The notes below the pieces were generated by a model, which was given only the letters and a program-made list of their open reading frames with translations, had not been told where the DNA came from and ran no database searches. From contig OZ252006.1 in the NCBI GenBank assembly GCA_965247175.1, positions 4,464,001 through 4,528,000 of the forward strand: 64,000 nt of DNA, written 5' to 3'. Below are positions 52,901 through 60,924 of the stretch, piece by piece; position 1 is the first letter of the stretch; every line of letters begins with the position of its first letter. Made by a program: the position numbers and the translations under genes. This stretch comes from JANQMX01 sp965247175. GTDB lineage: Bacteria; Pseudomonadota; Alphaproteobacteria; Kiloniellales; DSM-21159.

Positions 52901-53250
52901 TCGTTGGCCTCTCCGGCGTCCTGCGTGGCCGCGTCGTCGATCACGATGCGAACGACCGGTGCCACGATCTCCACGGAGTCGACCTCGCCCCGCAACAGCC
53001 CGCCCAGTGTGTGGCGAACGCGCAGCTCCTGCGCAACGACGACCTCTGCGCCCGGCTCACCCAACGTCAGCTCGCGCAGCACCAGCTCTTCAAGGGAGAT
53101 CGTTGCCACTTCGGCCGCGATGGCCTGGTCCGAGCCCGACAAGGCAAGTTGCAAGGACCAGTTGGTCAGAGGCACGCGCAAAACGACGGCCAAACCCGCC
53201 AAAATGCCGAGCACCACCAAGACCACAAGCGTGCGCCGCAAGAACCACAT
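49975..53250 (-). CDS. ydbH: YdbH-family (AsmA-like) intermembrane lipid transport protein
   Basis: 1091 residues, a little longer than E. coli YdbH (~880). An N-terminal membrane anchor (LRRTLVVLVVLGILAGLAVVL, ~3-24) is followed by a long all-beta periplasmic part of repeated short strands such as LRELTLGEPGAEVVV. The C-terminal region contains VSADAPGRIAYNS and LEDFNFTDLALRLDKP (~1015-1060), the conserved YdbH tail, and ends near PFRFNIRLIGDPEP. With YnbE and YdbL it forms a hydrophobic groove for phospholipids across the envelope, redundant with TamB and YhdP in E. coli. It is the first gene of the operon. Its start is 154 bases from the divergent antiporter gene. Confidence 0.92.
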   Translation of the reverse strand: MWFLRRTLVVLVVLGILAGLAVVLRVPLTNWSLQLALSGSDQAIAAEVATISLEELVLRELTLGEPGAEVVVAQELRVRHTLGGLLRGEVDSVEIVAPVVRIVIDDAATQDAGEANETGPGDSGPEAATQDALPWPLPVLPRRLAVTDGQLIVQRGNEEFAWDFTANATVEGDSPWSASVELTTDGSLGKAEAAFSATLDDKTVRDFELKATAGLLPPVNGLLPDKVRLDQTGTVQASTSLKSDAALPLRALQQASPLARLAALPMQAHLDVRLRGLAVPGWSDRSDGEVGLDFVHDGQALTLGAGSKVQVTARPSDEVPAPISDALALLGLPEETVTITLAAGDKEHPLVRLQPAEGGPLRVELAVAADVSGETRKALTLSASGHAQVDPESENLVEAELGRLDIACLCRHPETRTPIEISAETSLTYSDGKISVPSSLLASLTGEDGSDLATLVAQPELAGLVGDSLVLRLTQQEAGLPLLALAPSGDGGLEVAWQADGRAWTTGAVSGLVLTSSGAAALPDGETPPRLEQTEVTLATSPFSWESQAIRTLRASGVLQGQPEELAARLHLALDADRLQLDERALSDVTLDSSFSARVKDQALKLEFTAPTQLEFAGAEGLPIELATPVVLTLSKGDATLAMTDERAWTATVEGALPPLRLRAAERDVDLGETEISLSIAGRGGAASDGEGRLVANSLSLSEPAVSAARAALSFEIEGEIITATLTPTRVTQAVAPEVPSQLTLSGQGRLRNDRVTGQARAALTGSVAATADFSHDLVKGRGEAEVAVPVVTFLPGGLQPAALSPLLTEIKDASGTLSATAKLAWQDDAVSGSAVAEATQLSLTYGELFVDGLNSEIAFSSLLPLASDGLQRFSATRAGSGELDLVDIEGRFLISSEGPDAIPTLQLEEAQGGIAGGLLRLKEQIVQPGTIVHPGRVEVEDIDLALLLERLQVDGLSGTGRLSGQLPVQLEGDTVIVEGGEVSADAPGRIAYNSQTTRQALANAGEHMQLTLDALEDFNFTDLALRLDKPASGDSTLAVTLEGANPNVLDNYPFRFNIRLIGDPEPFISAIKDGTRLSDEIVRRAWRLSR

Positions 53251-53403
53251 GGCAACAAGCTAACCCGCTCGACGCCCGCCCGGAACAGTCGTTCGCCATC
53301 CGGCGCGGCCTTGTTCGACGTAAGCAGGCTTGTGCCGCTTGCCGGGACTTGCCAAAACCACAGAACCAGCCAGTGTTGTTGGAACAGGGAGAGGACGGGG
53401 CGT

Positions 53404-54873
53404 TTGACTGTTCGTGTGCATTGTCAGAGCGCGGTCTTTGGTGCGGCGCTCTGCGCTCCGGTTGCGCTCCTCGCGAGCCCCGCCCTGGCGGCTGCGGAGG
53501 GCGCAGCCCACGGCGAAGGGGTTCCGCATCTGGATGGTGCCGAACTTGGCTTGGTCTGGGTCATTCCCTTTGCTGCCATCCTGCTCGCTATCGCGTTCTT
53601 TCCGCTTTTGGCGCCGCGCTTCTGGCACAACAACTTCGGTAAGATCTCTGCCATCTGCGCCCTGGCCTTCCTGGCTCCTTTCACCGTTCAGTTCGGCTGG
53701 GAGCTGGCGTTGTTCGAGCTGCTGCATGTGGCTCTTTTGGAGTACATTCCCTTTATCGTCCTCTTGCTGGCGCTGTTTACGATCGCTGGCGGCGTGCGTC
53801 TGAAAGGGCGCTTGCAGGGCACGCCTCTGGTCAACACCGGAATTCTGCTGTTCGGCACGGTGATCGCCAGCTGGATGGGCACCACCGGGGCCGCCATGCT
53901 GCTGATCCGTCCGGTTCTGCGGGCCAACGAGTGGCGCCGTCACAAGGTCCATATCGTTGTCTTTTTCATCTTTTTGGTGGCCAATATCGGCGGCTCGCTG
54001 ACCCCACTCGGCGACCCGCCGCTCTTCCTCGGCTTCCTCAAGGGCGTCGATTTCTTCTGGCCAACGGTCAACATGCTGCCGCCCATGCTGATGGTCGCCA
54101 GCATTCTGTTGGTGGTCTTCTACATTTTCGACAGCTACTACTACCGCAAGGAAGACCAGAGCGAGGCCCCGAGCAGCGCCGAAGACGACGAGCCTCTGGG
54201 CATTGAAGGCGGCTTCAACATTCTGCTTCTGGCCGGCGTGATCGGGGCGGTGCTGATGAGCGGCGTCTGGCGCCCCGGCATCGGCTTCGAAGTCTTCCAT
54301 GTCCACGTCGACTTGCAGAATCTCGTGCGCGACGTCGCGCTCATTGCGCTTGTGTTTGTCTCGGTCGCCATGACCAGCCGGGAGAGCCGTAGGCGCAACG
54401 GCTTCAGCTGGTTTCCCATTCTCGAGGTCGCCAAGCTCTTTGCCGGTATCTTCATCACCATCGTGCCGGCCATCGCCATCCTCAAGGCCGGCGAGCGTGG
54501 CGCCCTGGCGGAGATCATCAACGCGGTCTCCAGCGACGGTCAGCCGGTCAACTACATGTACTTCTGGGCGACCGGGATCCTTTCCAGCTTTCTCGACAAC
54601 GCCCCGACCTATCTGGTCTTCTTCAACACGGCCGGCGGGCGGCCGCAGGTCGAGCTTCTCATGACGGAGTGGAGCAATACGTTGCTGGCGATCTCCGCCG
54701 GCGCTGTGTTCATGGGGGCCAACACCTATATCGGGAACGCACCAAACTTCATGGTGCGCTCGATCGCGGAAGAGCGCGGCGTCGCCATGCCCAGTTTCTT
54801 CGGCTACTTGGGCTGGTCGATTGTCTTCCTGTTCCCGCTCTTTGTGCTGACGACCTTCGTGTTCTTCCTATAG
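53404..54873 (+). CDS. Sodium:proton antiporter (ion-transporter superfamily, UIT3/NhaD-like)
   Basis: 489 residues from TTG 53404, with GGGAGAGG upstream; GTG 53416 is an alternative. A signal-peptide-like N-terminus (VFGAALCAPVALLASPALAAAEG) is followed by about 12 membrane helices. GGSLTPLGDPPLFLGFLKGV (~197-216), FLDNAPTYLVFFNTAGG (~395-411) and MGANTYIGNAPNFMVRSIAEERGV (~437-460) match the antiporter branch of the citrate/arsenite-type transporter superfamily. It should exchange Na+ for H+ at the inner membrane. It stands alone and convergent with the universal stress gene. Confidence 0.85.
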   Translation: MTVRVHCQSAVFGAALCAPVALLASPALAAAEGAAHGEGVPHLDGAELGLVWVIPFAAILLAIAFFPLLAPRFWHNNFGKISAICALAFLAPFTVQFGWELALFELLHVALLEYIPFIVLLLALFTIAGGVRLKGRLQGTPLVNTGILLFGTVIASWMGTTGAAMLLIRPVLRANEWRRHKVHIVVFFIFLVANIGGSLTPLGDPPLFLGFLKGVDFFWPTVNMLPPMLMVASILLVVFYIFDSYYYRKEDQSEAPSSAEDDEPLGIEGGFNILLLAGVIGAVLMSGVWRPGIGFEVFHVHVDLQNLVRDVALIALVFVSVAMTSRESRRRNGFSWFPILEVAKLFAGIFITIVPAIAILKAGERGALAEIINAVSSDGQPVNYMYFWATGILSSFLDNAPTYLVFFNTAGGRPQVELLMTEWSNTLLAISAGAVFMGANTYIGNAPNFMVRSIAEERGVAMPSFFGYLGWSIVFLFPLFVLTTFVFFL

Positions 54874-54893
54874 GCAAACAAGGCGAGCCCTGC

Positions 54894-55724
54894 TTAGTGG
54901 GCCATGATCACCGGCAGGCGCATTTTTTTGAACATCTCGCGCGTGACACCGCCGAACAGCAGCTCGCGCATGCGCGAATGGCCATAGGCTCCCATGACCA
55001 TCATTTCCGCCTGGCGCTGTTCCGCCTGCTCGATGAGTGTGTCCGCGACCGAGCGATCGCTTGACGGCACCAGCTCGGCGTCTGCCGTGACGCCATGGCG
55101 TTGCAGATAGCCGACCGCCTCCGTGGCGCTCAACATGCCCTCTTCCGACTCGTCGATACTCAGCACGGTCACCAGCTTGGCGCGCTTGAGGAAAGCCAAG
55201 GAGCCGCGCACGGCACGGACGGACTGGTAAGTCATCTTCCAGCAGACGAGGACGTGCTTGGGGTCAAGCTCGGCGTCGAAGTTGCGTGGCACGATCAGGA
55301 CAGGCGCCCCGATATCCATCACCAATTCCTCTGCCAGACGCACCCTGAAGTGGTCTTCGAAGTGGAGCGGCTGGTTGAACTGGCTGACCACAACGAGGTC
55401 CGAGACGTGGGCATGGTAGCGCAGGTGACCGAGATGCTCGCCGTCCTCGACAATCCAGGTGTGATCGACGGAGGCCCGGTCCGCCATGTCTTTGAACTCG
55501 GTGCTCAGACGTCTTGCCCGGGCGCGGCTCGCTTCGTAGGCCGACTCGAGAAACATGGATGACGCAGCCCGGCCGGCCACGGCCGCAGGCATGGCCAAGG
55601 GTTTGGTGATAAACAATGCGGTGACGTGTGCATTGTGGATTTGAGCGAGCTTAAGGGCGACCTTCAGGCGTCTCTCGCACTCTTCGTCATCGGCGAGATG
55701 AACCAGAATGGTATTCACATCCAT
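54894..55724 (-). CDS. Tandem universal stress protein (UspA family)
   Basis: 276 residues, two Usp domains. The first (~1-145) begins MDVNTILVHLADDEE and has VSDLVVVSQFNQP; the second (~150-276) has the full ATP-binding signature MGAYGHSRMRELLFGGVTREM (G-x2-G-x9-G-[ST], ~247-265). ATP-binding type Usp, cytoplasmic. Its stop is 20 bases from the convergent antiporter stop. The region upstream (55725-55846) separates it from the ABC permease. Confidence 0.93.
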   Translation of the reverse strand: MDVNTILVHLADDEECERRLKVALKLAQIHNAHVTALFITKPLAMPAAVAGRAASSMFLESAYEASRARARRLSTEFKDMADRASVDHTWIVEDGEHLGHLRYHAHVSDLVVVSQFNQPLHFEDHFRVRLAEELVMDIGAPVLIVPRNFDAELDPKHVLVCWKMTYQSVRAVRGSLAFLKRAKLVTVLSIDESEEGMLSATEAVGYLQRHGVTADAELVPSSDRSVADTLIEQAEQRQAEMMVMGAYGHSRMRELLFGGVTREMFKKMRLPVIMAH

Positions 55725-55846
55725 GTCGCACGGGCTCCCTCTTCGCGGGGATTTCGTTGCTCCCCATCATCCCAAGCTACTGTGCTGCGAAATAAGAGGC
55801 AATGCAGCGTTCGCTTGTGTGCTTTCTAGATAGGAAACGCGACGAA

Positions 55847-56599
55847 CTAACGGTCGCGCTCGCTGCGCCAAGGTGTTAGTCGGCTGCCGAGCCAGCTGAC
55901 GAAGGCATAGAGGCCGATGGCGATGACGGCGAGAACGAGTAAGGCGGCGAACATCAAGTCGATCTGCATGCGGCCGCTGGCATGCAGCATAAGGTGACCG
56001 AGACCGGCGCTGGCGCCGACCCACTCGCCGACCACCGCACCGATCGGCGCGACCGCCGCAGCGACTCTGAGGCCTGAGGCGAAGGCCGGCAAGGCAGCCG
56101 GCAGTTGGACATGGAGCAAGGTGGAAAGACGCGATGCGCCCATGGTGCGAGCGAGATCGAGCTGGCCCGGGTCGGCGCGGCGCAGGCCGTCGAGCAGGGC
56201 GGCGGTCACTGGGAAGAAGATAATCAGCGCGGCCATGGCGACCTTGGAGGCGAGGCCATAGCCCAGCCAAAGCACCAGGATGGGTGCCAAAGCGAAGACG
56301 GGGATAGCCTGGCTGATCACCAGGAGCGGCAGCAGCCAGGCGCGCAGTCCCTTGGAGAGCACCATGGAGATGGCGAAGAGGCTGCCGAAGATAGTGCCGA
56401 GCAGCATGCCGAGCAGGATCTCGGTCAAGGTCACGCCGGCGTGGTGCAGCAGTAGAGGGGCATCTTCGACGAGCTTGGCGGAGACCAGCTCCGGTCCGGG
56501 CAGAATGTACGGCGGCACGCCGCTCAGCCACACAACGGCCTGCCAAAGGGCGACCAAACCGAGGGCGATGACGAGGGGGCGCAGGTTTGCGCTCATCAC
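55847..56599 (-). CDS. ABC transporter permease, ThiX/SsuC-like
   Basis: 250 residues with about six membrane helices. The EAA-type loop is DGLRRADPGQLDLARTMGASRLSTLLHVQLPAALPAFASGLRVAAAVAPIGAVVGEWVGA (~137-196), with the G at the right place. The nearest pattern is ThiX, which with ThiZ and ThiY imports a pyrimidine precursor of thiamine. SsuC/TauC-type transporters have the same fold. The start overlaps the end of the ATPase gene by four bases (ATGA). No substrate-binding protein gene is adjacent. Confidence 0.88.
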   Translation of the reverse strand: MMSANLRPLVIALGLVALWQAVVWLSGVPPYILPGPELVSAKLVEDAPLLLHHAGVTLTEILLGMLLGTIFGSLFAISMVLSKGLRAWLLPLLVISQAIPVFALAPILVLWLGYGLASKVAMAALIIFFPVTAALLDGLRRADPGQLDLARTMGASRLSTLLHVQLPAALPAFASGLRVAAAVAPIGAVVGEWVGASAGLGHLMLHASGRMQIDLMFAALLVLAVIAIGLYAFVSWLGSRLTPWRSERDR

Positions 56600-57375
56600 G
56601 CGGCCTTTGCAGCCTGGAGGCTGGCCATGAGCGCGGCATGGGCTTCTCCCATACCGACGGCCTGCAGGTCGCGCGGTGGCGGGCCGGCAGGTGGCGCGAC
56701 TTCGCGCAGCTTTGCGGGCTTGCCGGCGAGAAGCAGGATACGCTGACCGAGGCGCAAGGCCTCCAGAGGGTCGTGGGTCACCAGGAGCACCGTACGTCCT
56801 CGGAGCCGCTCGGCCGCCAGCGCCTGCAATCCGTGACGGGTGACGGCATCGAGGCTGGAGAAAGGTTCATCCATCAGAACGATGGGGCGGTCTTCATAGA
56901 GGGTGCGGGCCAAAGCGACGCGCTGCCGCATGCCGCCGGAGAGCTTGTCCGGCCGAAGGGCGATGGCATCGGCGAGGTCGAGCTCCGCGAGAAGGGCTTC
57001 CGCACGTCTTTTGTCGGCCATTTGGCCGCGCAGGCGCGCGCCAAGCAGCACGTTATCGCGGGCGTTGAGCCAGGGCAGCAGCAGGTCGTGCTGCGCCATG
57101 TAAGCAAGTTTGGGAGCCACGGCGTTGCCGTCCGGCAGGGTCACCGTCCCGCTGGCTTCCTCCGCCAAGCCGGCGATGAAACGCAGCAAGGTCGACTTGC
57201 CGACGCCTGAGGGGCCGAGCAGGCAGGTGATGCGGCCCGGCTCCAAGACCAGGTCGAGATCGGTGAACAGCTCCTCGCCGTCGAACATCACGGCTGCCCC
57301 TGCGATGTGCACAGCAGGGGCAGGCTGATGCGTGTCTGTATACGAGGCGGGCGCACTGTCCATCTTGTTCGACAT
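56596..57375 (-). CDS. ABC transporter ATP-binding protein, ThiZ/SsuB-like
   Basis: 259 residues. Walker A is GPSGVGKST (~54-62), the Q-loop region YMAQHDLLLPWLNARDNVLLG (~92-112), signature LSGGMRQRVALARTLYEDRPIVLMDEPFSSLD (~145-177) and the switch His in VTHDPLEAL (~198-206). The motif order and LLPWLNARDNV fit ThiZ or taurine/sulfonate-type ATPases. It precedes and overlaps the permease gene. Which solute is carried cannot be stated without the missing binding protein. Confidence 0.9.
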   Translation of the reverse strand: MSNKMDSAPASYTDTHQPAPAVHIAGAAVMFDGEELFTDLDLVLEPGRITCLLGPSGVGKSTLLRFIAGLAEEASGTVTLPDGNAVAPKLAYMAQHDLLLPWLNARDNVLLGARLRGQMADKRRAEALLAELDLADAIALRPDKLSGGMRQRVALARTLYEDRPIVLMDEPFSSLDAVTRHGLQALAAERLRGRTVLLVTHDPLEALRLGQRILLLAGKPAKLREVAPPAGPPPRDLQAVGMGEAHAALMASLQAAKAA

Positions 57376-57456
57376 CTAGGGAGGCAGTGGCTGCGATAGC
57401 AAGGCCGGGTGTGCTGTGGCTTGATGCAGCAGGGCCGCTCGCCCATGTCGTGCCTC

Positions 57457-58647
57457 ATGACTTCGCGGCCGAGCCAAGACGCTCTGTTTCCGGACCCTGC
57501 CTTGTATCCGCGCTTCATCGGCAGCGAGATCTATCGGGCTTCGCGCTATGGCGCGCGGCATCCGCTGTCTATTCCGCGGGTCTCGACGGTGATCGATCTT
57601 TGCCGGGCGCTTGGTTGGCTGCCTGACGATATCTACATCGACAGCCCGCGCGCGACCGCCGAGGATCTCGCCCGCTTCCACGACCGCGACTACATCGCCG
57701 CGGTGCAGCGGGCCGAAGCCGAGCAAAGCTTGGATGACGCAAGCCGCCAGCGCTACCAGCTTGGCCTCAACGGCAACCCGATCTTTCCCGAGATCTTCAG
57801 CCGCCCGGCGACGGCCTGCGGCGGCTCGTTGCTGGCTGCCCGACTGCTGAAGACCGGCGGCATCATCTACAACCCCGCCGGCGGTACCCATCATGGGCAG
57901 CCGGGCCGCGCCAGTGGCTTTTGCTATTTCAATGACCCGGCGCTCGGCATCCTTGCCCTGCTCGACCACGGCATCGATCGCATCTTTTATCTCGATCTCG
58001 ATGCCCATCACGGCGACGGCGTGCAGCAGGCCTTCGCCGGCGATCCGCGGGTCTTCACCCTCTCTCTCCACGAGGCCGGCCGTTGGCCGATGGCCGAGGG
58101 AGGCGCCGGTGGTCTCGAGGACACGGCAGGAGGGACGGCACTCAACTTGCCCCTGCCGCAAGGCGCCAACGACAGCGAGTTCGAGTTTCTGATCGATACG
58201 GTGGTGCTGCCTCTGATCGACCGTTTCGCGCCTCAGGCCTTGGTCGTGCAGGGTGGCGCCGACGCCCTGGAAGAGGATCCGCTCAGCCGCCTGTCACTCT
58301 CAAATCAGGCCCTATGGCGTGCTGTTGCAGCGGTGCAGCCGCTCGCTCCGCGTCTGCTGATGCTTGGCGGCGGCGGCTACAACCCCTGGTCCGTCGCTCG
58401 CTGCTGGACAGGTATTTGGGGGCTGTTGAGCGGCCAAACCTTGCCTGGGCGCCTGCCGCCGGAGGCCGAGGCTGTCTTGCGTGCCCTCAGCTGGCGCCAC
58501 AGTCGCGGGCGCAATCCGCCGGAGCATTGGTTCACCACGCTGGCTGACAGACCGCGGGGAGGCCCTATCCGGGCAAACCTGCGTGATGTTGCGCGGCGGG
58601 CGCTTGAGATCGCGGCACCGCTATGCTTGGAAAGCGCCGAGTCTTGA
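57457..58647 (+). CDS. Histone-deacetylase-family (acetoin utilisation-like) hydrolase
   Basis: 396 residues. The HDAC fold is clear: GSEIYRASRYGARHPLSIPRVSTV near the N-terminus, GGTHHGQPGRASGFCYFNDPAL with the catalytic His pair (~145-165), DLDAHHGDGVQQAF with two zinc ligands (~183-196), the third Asp in QGGADALEEDPL (~262) and LGGGGYNPWSVAR with the Tyr (~302). It removes acetyl or related acyl groups from small molecules or proteins. Several start codons compete (GTG 57409, ATG 57424, ATG 57445); ATG 57457 was chosen because it is the nearest to the conserved start. The DUF192 gene follows. Confidence 0.87.
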   Translation: MTSRPSQDALFPDPALYPRFIGSEIYRASRYGARHPLSIPRVSTVIDLCRALGWLPDDIYIDSPRATAEDLARFHDRDYIAAVQRAEAEQSLDDASRQRYQLGLNGNPIFPEIFSRPATACGGSLLAARLLKTGGIIYNPAGGTHHGQPGRASGFCYFNDPALGILALLDHGIDRIFYLDLDAHHGDGVQQAFAGDPRVFTLSLHEAGRWPMAEGGAGGLEDTAGGTALNLPLPQGANDSEFEFLIDTVVLPLIDRFAPQALVVQGGADALEEDPLSRLSLSNQALWRAVAAVQPLAPRLLMLGGGGYNPWSVARCWTGIWGLLSGQTLPGRLPPEAEAVLRALSWRHSRGRNPPEHWFTTLADRPRGGPIRANLRDVARRALEIAAPLCLESAES

Positions 58648-58679
58648 GCGGCACGTGTTCAGCGATGTGGGGAGACGGC

Positions 58680-59174
58680 ATGCCTGTCAGTCTAGATGCG
58701 AGGGCGGTGCAGGCGGCGGTGGCACCCATCGTCGCGTTGCTTCTGTTTCTGTTGGCTGGCGTTTCGGCGGCACAGAACCAGCCGTCCGTCACCTTCGACA
58801 CGGCGGAGATTGCCGTCGAGACGGCCGCCGGTGAGCGCCACGTCTTCCAAGTGGAGTTGGCGGTTCGGCGCGAGCAGTTCGGTCAGGGACTGATGTTCCG
58901 CCAAGAGATGGCGGATGATGCCGGCATGCTCTTCATTCTGCCGCGTCCGCAGACGCTCAATATGTGGATGAAGAACACCTATCTGCCCCTCGACATGCTG
59001 TTCCTCAACACCGGGGGGGAGATCGTCAAGATCGCCGAGCGGACGGTGCCGCTGTCGACCGATCGCATTCCATCTGGAAGGCCGGTCAAAGGCGTGCTGG
59101 AGGTCAACGCCGGTACCGCTGAGCGCTTGGGCTTGGCAGTCGGCGATCGCGTGCTGCACCCAGCCTTTCAATAG
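58680..59174 (+). CDS. Secreted DUF192 protein
   Basis: 164 residues starting MPVSLDARAVQAAVAP with GGGGAGA just upstream. A signal peptide-like hydrophobic stretch (VALLLFLLAGVSA, ~17-31) precedes the DUF192 domain: LAVRREQFGQGLMFRQEM (~62-80), MLFILPRPQTLNMWMKNTYLPLDMLFLNTGGEIV (~86-119) and VLEVNAGTAERLGLAVGDRV at the end. Its role is unknown; the WMKNTxxPLD motif is diagnostic. A frame open to 58623 would overlap the preceding gene by 25 bases and was not used. Confidence 0.9.
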   Translation: MPVSLDARAVQAAVAPIVALLLFLLAGVSAAQNQPSVTFDTAEIAVETAAGERHVFQVELAVRREQFGQGLMFRQEMADDAGMLFILPRPQTLNMWMKNTYLPLDMLFLNTGGEIVKIAERTVPLSTDRIPSGRPVKGVLEVNAGTAERLGLAVGDRVLHPAFQ

Positions 59175-59204
59175 CCGGGCCGCGTCTCGCGGGTGATGAG
59201 CGCC

Positions 59205-59513
59205 TTAGGTGCTCGGCCCTTCGTCCGGCTTCATGGCGATGCTCTTCCAGCCTTCGCCGGCTGCAACCAGGCAGCTCCAGCCCTTCGCCGAGGTGACGAT
59301 GATGGTCCAGGTGCCACCGCCGTTGGTGCTCAAGACCTCGACCAAGCCGCCGTTGCTGGTCACGCCAATGGCGACCGGCGACTCTTTGTACTTCTTCTCG
59401 AGGTAGCTCACCACCGACTCGCGCTGGCTGCACTGCGGCATATCTGCGGCGGCCGGCTTGCCGATCAGAACGGCACCGGCTGCGAGGGAAATGAGTGCAA
59501 GGCTCCGTAGCAT
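59205..59513 (-). CDS. Small secreted protein, unknown
   Basis: 102 residues. Signal peptide MLRSLALISLAAGAVLIGKP with cleavage at PAAADMPQ. The mature part has a helical CSQRESVVSYLEKKYKESPVAIGV segment, then GLVEVLSTNGGGTWTIIVTSAKGWSCLVAAGEGWKSI, with two cysteines probably paired. The repeated WTI/GWSC/GWKSI pattern resembles a small beta-rich periplasmic protein often described as hypothetical. I do not recognise a named family. It stands alone. Confidence 0.65.
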   Translation of the reverse strand: MLRSLALISLAAGAVLIGKPAAADMPQCSQRESVVSYLEKKYKESPVAIGVTSNGGLVEVLSTNGGGTWTIIVTSAKGWSCLVAAGEGWKSIAMKPDEGPST

Positions 59514-59573
59514 GGCCTGCCCCTCCTTAGCGTCCAAGTGGCGATCCGGCCCCCATCCAGCGGGCGGCCGCAT

Positions 59574-59768
59574 CCGGGTTGATCCTTCAGAGGCTACAGA
59601 GACGGCATGAAGACGCGCTTAAGGGGTAGTAACTCTATGGTTAACGTCGCTTTTTACTTGGGGTTTTTATGTCCAATACGCGGAAAATTATCTAAGCCTT
59701 TGGCGTGGCTGGAGGAATTTCCGCCTTTTCACTGTGACTGGCGGTTTCTAACGCCAGGAAGGACTGGA
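59574..59768. other. Intergenic region, no gene seen
   Basis: 195 bases with an AT-rich middle (GGTTAACGTCGCTTTTTACTTGGGGTTTTTATG). GGCGTGG and CGCC near 59702-59755 may form a loose hairpin. I could not assign a function. Confidence 0.35.
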
Positions 59769-60431
59769 TTATAGTTTGCGCGCCAAGGTCAAACCGTCGC
59801 CGATTGGCAACAGGGACAGCTCGATCTCTGCATGCTGGGCCAGTTTTCGGTTGAGCGCGCGGATCGCCTTAGTGTCGGCGTCATCGACGGTCGGGTCGAT
59901 CACCGAGCCGCCCCAGAGCACGTTGTCGACTAGGATAACGCCGCCGGGGCGCAGCAACGCGAGGCAGCCGTCGAAGTAGCGCTCGTAGTTCTCCTTGTCC
60001 GCGTCGATGAAGGCGAGGTCGAAGCTGCCGGAGGCACCTTCGTTGAGCAGGGCCTCGATGGTATCGCCGGCCGGTGCCAGCCGAAGTTCGATCTTCTCGG
60101 CAAGGCCCGCCCGTTGCCAATAGCGCCGCGCGATCGCGGTGAAGTCTTCGCTGACATCGCAGCAGAGCACCCGACCGTCATCGGGCAGGGCTTGGGCGAA
60201 ACAGAGCGCGCTGTAGCCCGTGAAGGTGCCGACCTCGATCACCCGCTTGGCGCCGATCAACCGGGTCAGCAAGCCCATGAACTGCCCCTGGTCCGGGGAG
60301 ATCTGCATGGCCGCTTCCGGCATGCGATTGGTCTCTGCTCTCAGTTCGGCAAGAATCGAGTGCTCCCGCAGGGAAACCTCGAGCATGTAGTCGTACAGCT
60401 TGTCGCTCAGGTTCAGGGTACGCTTGGACAT
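59769..60431 (-). CDS. SAM-dependent O-methyltransferase (CCoAOMT-type)
   Basis: 220 residues. The start MSKRTLNLSDKLYDYMLEV precedes EAAMQISPDQGQFMGLLTRL, motif I IEVGTFTGYSALCFAQALP (~62-80), LCCDVSEDF, the metal-site Asp in FDLAFIDADKENYERYFD (~130-147) and LRPGGVILVDNVLWGG (~150-165). This is the bacterial class of small, divalent-cation-dependent O-methyltransferases that act on catechols or acyl-CoA phenolics. The longer upstream frame to 60551 has no ribosome site and was not used. It is divergent from the ArsR-type gene. Confidence 0.93.
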   Translation of the reverse strand: MSKRTLNLSDKLYDYMLEVSLREHSILAELRAETNRMPEAAMQISPDQGQFMGLLTRLIGAKRVIEVGTFTGYSALCFAQALPDDGRVLCCDVSEDFTAIARRYWQRAGLAEKIELRLAPAGDTIEALLNEGASGSFDLAFIDADKENYERYFDGCLALLRPGGVILVDNVLWGGSVIDPTVDDADTKAIRALNRKLAQHAEIELSLLPIGDGLTLARKL

Positions 60432-60570
60432 AAGAGCTTCGCCTCTAACACACTGTCGGAATGAATGGTCTTCCGTTGTAAGGACGGCGGCCACGAAAGC
60501 GAACGCCATTCCTGCATCGCCGCCTTGCCGGTGGGACGATGTCGCAATCAACCGACCGACAAACTGGCGC

Positions 60571-60610
60571 AGATTATTTAGATTGACTCATAGCTAAATG
60601 ACTATGTAAT
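60571..60610 (+). promoter_or_regulatory. Promoter and inverted-repeat operator of the ArsR-type gene
   Basis: TTGACT at 60583-60588 and TGTAAT at 60605-60610 are 16 bases apart. ATTTAG (60576-60581) / CTAAAT (60594-60599) and CATAG (60589-60593) / CTATG (60602-60606) are inverted repeats overlapping the promoter. The expected start falls close to GTG 60619, and no ribosome site lies between, so the transcript may be leaderless. Confidence 0.6.
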
Positions 60611-60618
60611 TTTATCGC

Positions 60619-60924
60619 GTGAACGATCTTGTAGAGCAGACCAAGGCGATCGCCAGCGACGCGAGGATGGCGATCCTCGACTGGTTGAAGGAGCCGAGGC
60701 GACACTTCGGGCACCAGGTGTCCGGAGATCCGGAGGAGATCGGCGTTTGCGTCACTCTGATCGCAGCCAAGCTGGGCATGAGCCAGCCTACGGTGAGCCG
60801 CCATCTCGAGCTCCTGAGGCGCGCCGAATTCGTCGACGTCAACCGGATCGGACGCTGGTCTTACTTTTCCCGCAACGAAGCGAAGATCGCTGCGTATCTG
60901 AGGACGATCGATGACCGACTTTGA
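60619..60924 (+). CDS. ArsR-type winged-helix transcriptional regulator
   Basis: 101 residues from GTG 60619 with no ribosome site upstream. The helix-turn-helix is VTLIAAKLGMSQPTVSRHLELLRRAEFVDVNRIGRWSYFSRNEAKIAAYL (~45-95; recognition helix SQPTVSRHLELL). No metal-site cysteines of the ArsR type, so it probably responds to an organic ligand. It overlaps the hydrolase gene by 14 bases. Inverted repeats over its promoter suggest self-repression. Confidence 0.88.
   Translation: MNDLVEQTKAIASDARMAILDWLKEPRRHFGHQVSGDPEEIGVCVTLIAAKLGMSQPTVSRHLELLRRAEFVDVNRIGRWSYFSRNEAKIAAYLRTIDDRL

Noticed and set aside
52492..53403. Open frame that would extend the antiporter by ~300 residues upstream
   Set aside because: It runs antisense through ydbH. 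The signal-peptide-like start with a ribosome site at 53404 is a better start.
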